7,380 nucleotides of DNA from CAZYAK01 sp964645935 (lineage in GTDB: Bacteria > Patescibacteriota > Gracilibacteria > Peribacterales > Peribacteraceae), in NCBI GenBank assembly GCA_964645935.1, contig CAZYAK010000072.1, positions 1 through 7,380 of the forward strand, given 5' to 3'. Shown here in pieces: positions 1 through 4,562 of the stretch; the first letter of the stretch is position 1; every line of letters begins with the position of its first letter. Both the position numbers and the translations under genes were made by a program. The notes below the pieces were generated by a model. It did no database searches, was not told the origin of the DNA, and was given only the letters and a program-made list of their open reading frames with translations.

Positions 1-61
1 CTCGACCTGCCACGGCGGGAAGGCGGTTGCGGCCGTAGGTCCGGAAGAGCTCTTTCTTCAG
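1..61 (-). CDS. Possible 5' end of a minus-strand gene, cut by window edge
   Basis: Read on the minus strand from 61 to 1, one frame gives a plausible protein start with strongly GC-rich third codon positions (K-K-E-L-F-R-T-Y-G-R-N-R-L-P and on). An in-frame TAG lies at 79-77. The only start candidates after it are CTG at 61-59 and a later GTG near 15, both unusual or late. The T-Y-G-R...L-P...G-R pattern faintly recalls the N-terminus of class III aminotransferases such as ArgD, but about 20 residues cannot establish that. If real, the gene is divergent from folP. It could equally be noise in GC-rich intergenic DNA. Confidence 0.2.
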   Translation of the reverse strand, partial: MKKELFRTYGRNRLPAVAGR

Positions 62-151
62 GAATGGGCGTGGACCCTATCCGCTGGAGGCCGGCGGCTT
101 GGCAGGTCGGCGCGTTCTTTCTCCCATTTCTTTGTCCCAGGGGATCGCGTC

Positions 152-182
152 CCAAGCCCACGACGCGACGTCCTTGGCTTGG
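152..182. repeat. Nested symmetrical hairpin flanked by 9-bp direct repeats
   Basis: CCAAGCC (152-158) pairs with GGCTTGG (176-182). Inside, GACG (162-165) pairs with CGTC (169-172) around a three-base loop, leaving a symmetrical 3x3 internal loop. The direct repeat GGGGATCGC lies on either side, at 140-148 and 187-195. There is no T-tract, so it is not a standard terminator. It sits upstream of folP in a 230-base gap and could be an operator, a leader structure or chance. Function unknown. Confidence 0.4.
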
Positions 183-280
183 TGACGGGGATCGCACGCA
201 AAGAAACGAGAAGCTCTTGGTGGCACCAATTCGCGTTGAGAGGAAGGCAAGGTTGCGTCGCGCAACACATCCACGCACGA

Positions 281-286
281 TATGTT
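281..286 (+). promoter_or_regulatory. Weak -10 candidate for folP
   Basis: TATGTT lies six bases before the chosen folP ATG at 293, the same spacing as the better -10 element of the BI-1 gene. It matches the TATAAT consensus at four of six positions. No good -35 is seen; TTGCGT at 253-258 would give a spacer that is too long. If used, the transcript would be leaderless. Weak evidence. Confidence 0.2.
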
Positions 287-292
287 TCTACA

Positions 293-1192
293 ATGCACAA
301 AGCCCCCCAGATCATCGGCATCCTCAATGTCACTCCCGACTCCTACTACGACGGCGGACGGTTCACCAACGTCCCCGCGGCCATCGCTCGCGCCAAGGAG
401 CTGCTGGTGGAAGGGGCGGATTGGATTGAAGTAGGAGGGGAGTCGACAGGACCGAACTCCCATGACATTCCCGTGGAGGAGGAGCTCCGCCGCGTGTTGC
501 CGGTCATCAAGGCTTTGCACGCGGAGCTGCCACAGGCGCGCCTCGCCGTCGACACCCATACAGCCGAGATCGCCAAGGCGGCGCTGGCGGAGGGCGTGGG
601 GATGGTCAACGACGTCACGGCTGGCCGCGCGGATCCCGCGCTCTTCACTACCGTCTCCGCCTCCGATGCGCTGCTCGTGCTCATGTTCTCCAAGGACCCC
701 ACGCCCCGCACCACCGTGGCGATGACACCGTACAACGATGTGCTTGCTTCCGTATCTGCGTTCCTCGCAGACCGCCGGGATGCCGCCGTGTCTGCGGGCG
801 TGCGCGCAGACCGCATCGTGCTCGATCCAGGCATGGGTCATTTTGTGTCCTCCGATCCACGGTGGTCACTGGAGCTCTTGGCGCGCCTCTCGGAGCTCAC
901 GGTGCTCGGTTGCCCGCTCTACGTCAGTCCGTCGCGCAAATCGTTCCTCGCGGGCAGCGAGAACCTCAAGACGGCAGACCGCTTGCCTGGGACAGTTGCT
1001 GCCTCGGCCGTCGCGGTGTTACACGGCGCGACCTACGTCCGCACGCATGACGTGCTGGAGGTGCGCCGGGGGTGCGAGGTCGCTGCGGGGATTGCCGCGC
1101 TCATACCCGATCGCGGGCTGTATGACGAAGTCCACGAGCACCAGGCTCAAGAGGATCACGAGAAAACCCACCGCCATGCGCGCCAGGAGTGA
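293..1192 (+). CDS. folP: Dihydropteroate synthase
   Basis: Cytoplasmic folate-pathway enzyme that condenses 6-hydroxymethyl-dihydropterin pyrophosphate with p-aminobenzoate to give dihydropteroate. The 299-residue product shows the TIM-barrel motifs in order: G-I-L-N-V-T-P-D-S (9-17), V-G-G-E-S-T (47-52), V-D-T (86-88), N-D-V (106-108), L-D-P-G (177-180), S-R-K-S (214-217) and R-T-H-D-V (250-254). These supply the expected Asn12, Asp87, Asn106, Asp178, Lys216, Arg250 and His252. Differences from the family: the usual E-S-T-R-P-G is E-S-T-G-P-N, so the loop arginine is lost, and the M-H-M segment is L-M-F-S-K-D. ATG 293 was chosen because homology begins six residues later; the frame is open further upstream only because of high GC. 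No Shine-Dalgarno is visible. The last 25-30 residues are His-rich and antisense to the neighbouring membrane-protein gene, so they are probably not part of the conserved fold. No other folate genes are in the window. Confidence 0.93.
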   Translation: MHKAPQIIGILNVTPDSYYDGGRFTNVPAAIARAKELLVEGADWIEVGGESTGPNSHDIPVEEELRRVLPVIKALHAELPQARLAVDTHTAEIAKAALAEGVGMVNDVTAGRADPALFTTVSASDALLVLMFSKDPTPRTTVAMTPYNDVLASVSAFLADRRDAAVSAGVRADRIVLDPGMGHFVSSDPRWSLELLARLSELTVLGCPLYVSPSRKSFLAGSENLKTADRLPGTVAASAVAVLHGATYVRTHDVLEVRRGCEVAAGIAALIPDRGLYDEVHEHQAQEDHEKTHRHARQE

Positions 1193-1975
1193 CTTGGCCT
1201 TCTGCCACGCGTCGTCTTTGCCCAGGCTGAAGATCATGTTGGCGCCGGCGTAGATCAGCGCCAACAGCGCGGCCAACGCCAGCAGTGTCAGGATGGCCTT
1301 CACAATCTCCACAACGGGCTGGAGGAATGGCAGCGGGCTGAGCGTGCTGCCCAGGAAGTTGTCGGCGATGAACTGGTGAAACATCATCAGGACGAGGCCC
1401 GCAGCAATACCGAGGATGGTCTTGCGCAGGTTCGCGATACTCTCATCATTCATGGGCTTGAAGAGCGCTTTGAGCGCCGAGATGATGATCATGAGCACCG
1501 CGACTACCGAGGCCAACGTAAGCACCCAGCGGATGATGCCACCCACTTCGCGCGACGCGATGGTCACCGTGCCCGCGACGTCGCCCTGAAACCGCTCGCC
1601 GGTGCCACCATAGAACGCGTCCACGAACGGCTCCACGAGCCAGATGAGGATGAGGCCGGACATGATGCCGGTCATCACGGTGCGTGCTTTGGTGATGATG
1701 TCGTCCTCCTGCCCGATCATCATGCGGATGCCGAAGATGGCGATGACGAGGCCGCCGATCACGGTGGCTAGTGGGCGGAAGCGCGCGATCACCTCTAATG
1801 CGATGGCGATGAAACCGCAGCCGGCGCCCCCGCAAGGAAGGCCGCCGAGGTTCGGCAGGCTGAAGCCCGTGTTAGTTACAGTTTCGTTAATGAGGCCGTA
1901 GCCCGCGGCGAATGCCGGGAAGGGGGCTAGGAAGGCCATGACGAGCGCGGAGACGGCGGCGAGCGAGTGAGACAT
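1019..1975 (-). CDS. Membrane protein with three VirB2/TrbC-like repeats (copy 2)
   Basis: 318 residues. Residues 1-23 form a signal peptide with an A-F-A cleavage site, followed by a short exported segment with a CX4C pair (Cys48, Cys53). Three two-helix units follow: helices at about 66-88 and 98-120, 145-170 and 184-206, 222-250 and 262-285. Each helix pair is joined by a short polar loop: G-Q-E-D-D-I-I-T-K-A-R (88-98), K-P-M-N-D-E-S-I-A-N-L-R-K (173-185) and L-G-K-D-D-A-W-Q-K-A-K (251-261). A helix, a short charged loop ending in K-A-R/K and a second helix is the arrangement of VirB2/TrbC pilin subunits, here three times at a period of about 80 residues. The ATG overlaps the upstream gene's stop (TGATG), indicating translational coupling. 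Residues beyond about 288 are hydrophilic and encoded opposite the folP core, so the conserved part probably ends there, near the length of the 279-residue neighbour. Likely inner-membrane; a role in a type IV secretion-like or pilus-like machine is inference. Confidence 0.8.
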   Translation of the reverse strand: MSHSLAAVSALVMAFLAPFPAFAAGYGLINETVTNTGFSLPNLGGLPCGGAGCGFIAIALEVIARFRPLATVIGGLVIAIFGIRMMIGQEDDIITKARTVMTGIMSGLILIWLVEPFVDAFYGGTGERFQGDVAGTVTIASREVGGIIRWVLTLASVVAVLMIIISALKALFKPMNDESIANLRKTILGIAAGLVLMMFHQFIADNFLGSTLSPLPFLQPVVEIVKAILTLLALAALLALIYAGANMIFSLGKDDAWQKAKSLLARMAVGFLVILLSLVLVDFVIQPAIGYERGNPRSDLAPPAHLQHVMRADVGRAV

Positions 1976-2814
1976 CAGATTTGGAGGGTGATAAATGTCG
2001 TGACGAGCGCGAAACTCACCATCACGGCGACGAGGGCGATGACGGCGGTCTTGATCATGGTCTTGGCTTTATCCTTGAGGGTGTCGCTCACCGAGACCAC
2101 AAGCATGATGCCCGCGGCGATGATCACCACGACCGCGGCGAAGCCCACAATGGTCAGCAAGTAGTTGGCGAAACCGGCGAACTCCTTGGCCAACGACGTG
2201 GCGCCGGTCGGGCCAGGCAGCGCCGCGATGGCAACAATGTTGGCCAGCATCACGAACACCGCACCGATGAATGTGGCGATGAGGCGCTTGCGGGCCTTCT
2301 CGAACTGGTCCTGCTCCCCTTGCGAGGCTACGAGGCGCATGCCCTGGATAACGATGTTCACGACGATGAGCAGCGTAAGACCGATGCGGAAGAGTGTAAT
2401 CACGTTGCCCACCGCCGAGCTGACAATGGTCTGGTCCACGAGCTGTGCGCCCACGAACTGTGGGGCGAAGGCGTGCATCAGCCACCGCGCCAGTGACACC
2501 ACGGCACACGCGGCGATGGCGTACACGAACTGCAAGCGGGACTGCTTCACCACGTCCTCCTGATCTCCAAACAACACCATGTTCATGGCCGCAAGGAAGA
2601 GCGCGATGAGTGCCACGGCCACGAAACCGATCTCCATAGCCAACACCACCTTTTCCGCCACATAGCCGCTGAGCCCGTCCGCTCCGCCGCCCATGACGGT
2701 GCACGGCAGGAACGCGCACACCGGCCCCGACCATGATGAGTCGATCGTGTAGGCGGACGCGTGGGCCGGCAGGAGGAGGGAGAGCCACGGGAGGTGGCGG
2801 AGCATACGCAGCAT
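1975..2814 (-). CDS. Membrane protein with three VirB2/TrbC-like repeats (copy 1)
   Basis: 279 residues, first gene of a two-gene operon. A signal peptide spans 1-21 (A-H-A-S-A, then Tyr22), followed by an exported segment with a CX4C pair (Cys33, Cys38). Helix pairs lie at about 54-82 and 93-115, 133-162 and 176-198, and 212-240 and 252-277. The joining loops are F-G-D-Q-E-D-V-V-K-Q-S-R (82-93), S-Q-G-E-Q-D-Q-F-E-K-A-R-K (164-176) and S-V-S-D-T-L-K-D-K-A-K (241-251). The layout matches the downstream neighbour although the sequences have diverged widely, implying an old duplication of an already triplicated gene. Start at 2814 was taken because it gives a complete signal peptide; Met4 (2805) is an alternative. 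A TATACT box lies 20 bases upstream with an operator-like palindrome beside it, and there is no properly spaced Shine-Dalgarno. Similar polytopic VirB2/TrbC-annotated proteins are known near pilus and secretion loci, but no ATPase or other machine component is in this window. Confidence 0.8.
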   Translation of the reverse strand: MLRMLRHLPWLSLLLPAHASAYTIDSSWSGPVCAFLPCTVMGGGADGLSGYVAEKVVLAMEIGFVAVALIALFLAAMNMVLFGDQEDVVKQSRLQFVYAIAACAVVSLARWLMHAFAPQFVGAQLVDQTIVSSAVGNVITLFRIGLTLLIVVNIVIQGMRLVASQGEQDQFEKARKRLIATFIGAVFVMLANIVAIAALPGPTGATSLAKEFAGFANYLLTIVGFAAVVVIIAAGIMLVVSVSDTLKDKAKTMIKTAVIALVAVMVSFALVTTFITLQI

Positions 2815-2834
2815 GGACCGAGGGAAATCCTCCC

Positions 2835-2863
2835 AGTATAGCGGAAAACGGGGGTTTCCGGAA
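2835..2863 (-). promoter_or_regulatory. Promoter of the VirB2-like operon with operator-like palindrome
   Basis: On the minus strand TATACT (2840-2835) matches the -10 consensus at five of six positions and ends 20 bases before the ATG at 2814. The -35 region (about 2863-2858, TTCCGG) is poor. Between them lies the palindrome CGGAAA-N7-TTTCCG (2842-2860), directly abutting the -10, a position typical of a repressor or activator site. Predicted transcription start is near 2828, giving a leader of about 14 bases with no Shine-Dalgarno. Confidence 0.45.
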
Positions 2864-2908
2864 GGGGGGAGTGGAGGCGCTCGCCGCTGCGGGAAGCCGG
2901 GAATCCGG

Positions 2909-2936
2909 TTGGAACGTGCCCGGGATGCGCTAGAAT
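2909..2936 (+). promoter_or_regulatory. Promoter of the BI-1 family gene, probably leaderless
   Basis: TTGGAA (2909-2914), a 16-base spacer and TAGAAT (2931-2936) form a credible sigma-70-type promoter. The ATG at 2943 begins six bases after the -10, where transcription itself would be expected to start, so the mRNA is probably leaderless. No Shine-Dalgarno is present. Confidence 0.55.
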
Positions 2937-2942
2937 CCGTGC

Positions 2943-3632
2943 ATGTTCACTCCGCCGTCCGTCCGCAGCGCTCCCATCTCCCTCTCACCGACCGCCGAAG
3001 GCCAGGTCTACGGGCTCTTTGCGGTGGCCATGGCCCTTACCGCTGTAGGGGTCTTTCTGGGCATGAGCTTCTTGCCTCAGCTCTTCGCGCTCCGGTTTGT
3101 CCTGCTTCTCGCGCAGCTGGGGATCGTGTTCACGGCCGGATGGTGGTCGCGCGTCAGCCCGCTCAACGCGCTGCTCTTCGGGCTTGTGCCACTCTTCTCA
3201 GGGCTCACACTGGCGCCCTTCCTGCTGTACGTCACCACGGCGTACACCAACGGCTTCTCCATCCTCCTCAACGCGCTCCTCTCCACGGCTACCATGGCCC
3301 TTGCCGCCGCCGTCTTCGCGCGGAGCACGCGCATCGACCTATCCACCTGGCAGCGCGGCCTGCTCTTCGCACTCCTCGGCTTCCTCGCGTTCGCACTCGT
3401 GCAGGCGTTCGTGCCGGCGCTGCGGGTAGGTTCCTGGGAGATCCTCTTCTCGGCCGCCGGCATCGTGCTCTTCTCCGTCTTCACGGCTGTGGACATCCAG
3501 CGCATCCAGCGCTCGGGCGGCCTCGGGGCTAGCCCCTTCCTGTTGGCGCTCAGTCTCTATCTAGACATCTACAACCTCTTCCTCTCAGTGCTCCGCCTGA
3601 TGCTCGCGGTATCCGGAAACCGCCGAAACTAG
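2943..3632 (+). CDS. Bax inhibitor-1 / YetJ family membrane protein
   Basis: 229 residues, almost wholly hydrophobic, with about seven membrane helices after a short N-terminal segment (1-20). Family features include G-L-T-L-A-P-F (87-93) in the central helices, T-A-V-D-I-Q-R-I (181-188) and L-Y-L-D-I-Y-N-L-F-L (205-214) at the C-terminus. Asp184 and Asp208 are 24 residues apart, as are the two aspartates of the pH-sensing pair in Bacillus YetJ (Asp171/Asp195). BI-1 family proteins are calcium-leak channels or modulators in the cytoplasmic membrane, and in bacteria some interact with FtsH (YccA). The length is typical. It is transcribed divergently from the VirB2-like operon and is followed by the small basic gene 49 bases downstream. 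Assignment to the family is firm; the precise role here is not known. Confidence 0.88.
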   Translation: MFTPPSVRSAPISLSPTAEGQVYGLFAVAMALTAVGVFLGMSFLPQLFALRFVLLLAQLGIVFTAGWWSRVSPLNALLFGLVPLFSGLTLAPFLLYVTTAYTNGFSILLNALLSTATMALAAAVFARSTRIDLSTWQRGLLFALLGFLAFALVQAFVPALRVGSWEILFSAAGIVLFSVFTAVDIQRIQRSGGLGASPFLLALSLYLDIYNLFLSVLRLMLAVSGNRRN

Positions 3633-3644
3633 AGCGAACTCACC

Positions 3645-3673
3645 TTTACTTCAGGGCTTTCCGCCCTTACTAT
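3645..3673 (+). promoter_or_regulatory. Promoter of the bL32-like gene with palindromic spacer
   Basis: TTTACT (3645-3650), a 17-base spacer and TACTAT (3668-3673) make a good promoter. The ATG at 3682 begins eight bases after the -10, so the message is leaderless or nearly so. The spacer contains the inverted repeat AGGGC-N5-GCCCT (3653-3667), which could be an operator; as RNA it is a small hairpin at the end of any BI-1 transcript. Confidence 0.55.
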
Positions 3674-3681
3674 CCGACCCC

Positions 3682-3867
3682 ATGGGTAAACGTCCTACAC
3701 CAAAGAAGCGCAAGGCCAAGTCCGCCGGGCGCCGCCAGCACTCCGTCTACATCCTCAAGGAGGTAAAGCGGCTGCAGAACCGTCAGAACTCGCCCTACGG
3801 CACCCCTGCGGAGCCCAAGAACCGTGCGGGTAAGGCGCTCAAGAACATCACGCGCATCAAGGCGTGA
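3682..3867 (+). CDS. Small basic protein, possibly ribosomal protein bL32
   Basis: 61 residues, very rich in Lys and Arg, with no cysteine and no membrane segment. The N-terminal run P-K-K-R-K-A-K-S-A-G-R-R-Q-H (7-20) resembles the start of bL32, where P-K-K/R-R, then K-S, then R-R-x-H is typical, and the length (about 57-62) fits. The rest (L-K-E-V-K-R-L at 25-31, then an Asn/Pro-rich stretch and a basic tail) is not recognisable as bL32, and the zinc cysteines of some bL32 forms are absent. A location before nusB and rnc, its own promoter and a strong terminator suit a short abundant ribosomal or nucleic-acid-binding protein. bL32 is the best guess; a lineage-specific RNA-binding protein is the alternative. 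Confidence 0.65.
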   Translation: MGKRPTPKKRKAKSAGRRQHSVYILKEVKRLQNRQNSPYGTPAEPKNRAGKALKNITRIKA

Positions 3868-3884
3868 TCCCCTGATAGACTCTC

Positions 3885-3914
3885 AAAACGGTCCACGTGT
3901 GTGGGCCGTTTTTT
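3885..3914 (+). terminator. Rho-independent terminator after the bL32-like gene
   Basis: ACGGTCCAC (3888-3896) pairs with GTGGGCCGT (3901-3909) as a nine-base-pair stem with one G-T pair and a GTGT loop. The right arm ends in a run of T (to 3914), and four A (3885-3888) precede the stem. It begins 18 bases after the stop codon. Confidence 0.88.
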
Positions 3915-3937
3915 CGTCATCGGGACGGGGAGTGTAT

Positions 3938-3956
3938 TGAACACAAAATTTGTTCA
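3938..3956. promoter_or_regulatory. AT-rich palindrome upstream of nusB
   Basis: TGAACA (3938-3943) and TGTTCA (3951-3956) form an inverted repeat around a seven-base AT-rich centre, in a short AT-rich island unlike the surrounding DNA. It lies between the preceding terminator and the nusB -10 box, where an activator or repressor site would be expected. The Gram-positive LexA box needs GAAC-N4-GTTC; here the spacing is nine, so that label does not fit. The bound factor, if any, is unknown. Confidence 0.35.
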
Positions 3957-3994
3957 TAATGGGTCGCGAGTGTGCCGCCAGCGAAGGGGCCGGG

Positions 3995-4000
3995 TACAAT
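3995..4000 (+). promoter_or_regulatory. -10 box of nusB
   Basis: TACAAT matches TATAAT at five of six positions and ends 22 bases before the ATG at 4023. No clear -35 is seen at the right distance (around 3972-3977). The predicted leader of about 15 bases is C/T-rich with no Shine-Dalgarno. Confidence 0.45.
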
Positions 4001-4022
4001 AGCGTCCGTTTCCCCCCGTTCC

Positions 4023-4421
4023 ATGGCCCGTCGCCGTCACGTCTCCCGGATCGCCGTCATGCAGGTCCTCTTCGAGCGGGAGAACCACCCTTGTGAGCCC
4101 ACGGAGGCCCTGGCCCGTAATGCCAAGGAGCTTGGGGAGTTTGACGACGAGTTTGCCGCCACGCTCCTCAAGGGGGTCTTAGAAAAGGAAGTAGAGCTCA
4201 AGCAGTCCGTCCAGACACATGCTCCCCAGTGGCCGCTGGACCGTATGGATCCCATCTCGCGCTGCATCTTGCTCGTGGGATGCTACGAGCTGCTCCATAC
4301 GCCCGAAGTTCCGGCCGCCGTGGCCATGAATGAGGCCATCGAGATCGCCAAAGAGTACGGCACCGAGGAGAGCGGGAAGTTCGTGAACGGAGTACTCAAT
4401 GCGATCGCGCATCGGAAGTAA
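4023..4421 (+). CDS. nusB: Transcription antitermination factor NusB
   Basis: 132 residues, the normal size for NusB, an all-helical cytoplasmic protein that binds boxA RNA together with uS10 (NusE) and supports transcription through rRNA operons. The basic N-terminal helix A-R-R-R-H-V-S-R-I-A-V-M-Q-V-L-F-E (2-18) is the RNA-binding signature. The C-terminal half has the conserved W-P-L-D-R-M-D-P-I-S-R (69-79) and the A-M-N-E-A-I-E-I-A-K-E-Y-G with F-V-N-G-V-L motifs. ATG 4023 is preferred over an in-frame GTG at 3972 because homology starts at once and 3972 lies upstream of the -10 box. Its partner uS10 is encoded about 1.5 kb away on the other strand. A long hairpin with a T-tract follows. 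Confidence 0.95.
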   Translation: MARRRHVSRIAVMQVLFERENHPCEPTEALARNAKELGEFDDEFAATLLKGVLEKEVELKQSVQTHAPQWPLDRMDPISRCILLVGCYELLHTPEVPAAVAMNEAIEIAKEYGTEESGKFVNGVLNAIAHRK

Positions 4422-4463
4422 AACGAGCCAAGGTGCATGTGAGACGCAACAGTCAAAAGTAGC

Positions 4464-4535
4464 GAAAGAGCGAAAGAGTAGAAATAGTGGCAAAGAAAGA
4501 CGTTTCTGTTTGTGCTTCTCTCTTGGCTCTTTTTT
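4464..4535 (+). terminator. Long imperfect hairpin with T-tract between nusB and rnc
   Basis: A purine-rich stretch (4464-4500) is followed by a matching pyrimidine-rich stretch (4503-4535). GAAAGAGC (4464-4471) pairs with GCTCTTTT (4526-4533). Further pairing involves 4473-4483 with 4516-4524, including two short bulges, and the tip is AGAAA (4494-4498) with TTTCT (4503-4507) around GACG. Six T (4530-4535) close it, so it can act as the nusB terminator. Lying just upstream of rnc, it could also be a double-stranded RNase III target in read-through mRNA. Confidence 0.6.
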
Positions 4536-4549
4536 CTGATGTCTTCCGC

Positions 4550-4555
4550 TACACT
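4550..4555 (+). promoter_or_regulatory. -10 box of rnc, probably leaderless
   Basis: TACACT matches the -10 consensus at four of six positions and ends seven bases before the ATG at 4563, the same arrangement as in the BI-1 and bL32-like genes. The only -35-like hexamer, TTGGCT at 4523-4528, is 21 bases away, too far for a good promoter. No Shine-Dalgarno is present. Confidence 0.4.
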
Positions 4556-4562
4556 CGTCCCG

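Noticed and set aside
179..292. Upstream TTG start that would lengthen FolP to 337 residues
   Set aside because: The added 38 residues are Arg/Trp/His-rich and unlike any DHPS N-terminus; the conserved motifs begin just after ATG 293.
289..294. TACAAT as a -10 box for folP
   Set aside because: It overlaps the ATG itself, so transcription would start inside the gene beyond the only good start codon.
77..841. Long minus-strand open frame opposite folP
   Set aside because: It is low-complexity, His/Arg-rich and antisense to an unmistakable DHPS; open frames of this kind are expected in GC-rich DNA.
1446..1835. Minus-strand His/Arg-rich frame inside the membrane-protein gene
   Set aside because: A shifted-frame shadow with extreme composition and no fold; the overlapping frame has a signal peptide and clear helices.
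3939..3955. LexA/SOS box reading of GAAC...GTTC
   Set aside because: The Gram-positive SOS box needs four bases between half-sites; here there are nine.
3972..4022. GTG start adding 17 residues to NusB
   Set aside because: It lies upstream of the TACAAT box, and the extra residues are not typical of NusB, which starts directly at the basic helix.
4512..4562. GTG start giving RNase III a hydrophobic leader
   Set aside because: The segment is encoded by the hairpin's pyrimidine arm and the -10 box; RNase III is cytoplasmic and homology starts after ATG 4563.
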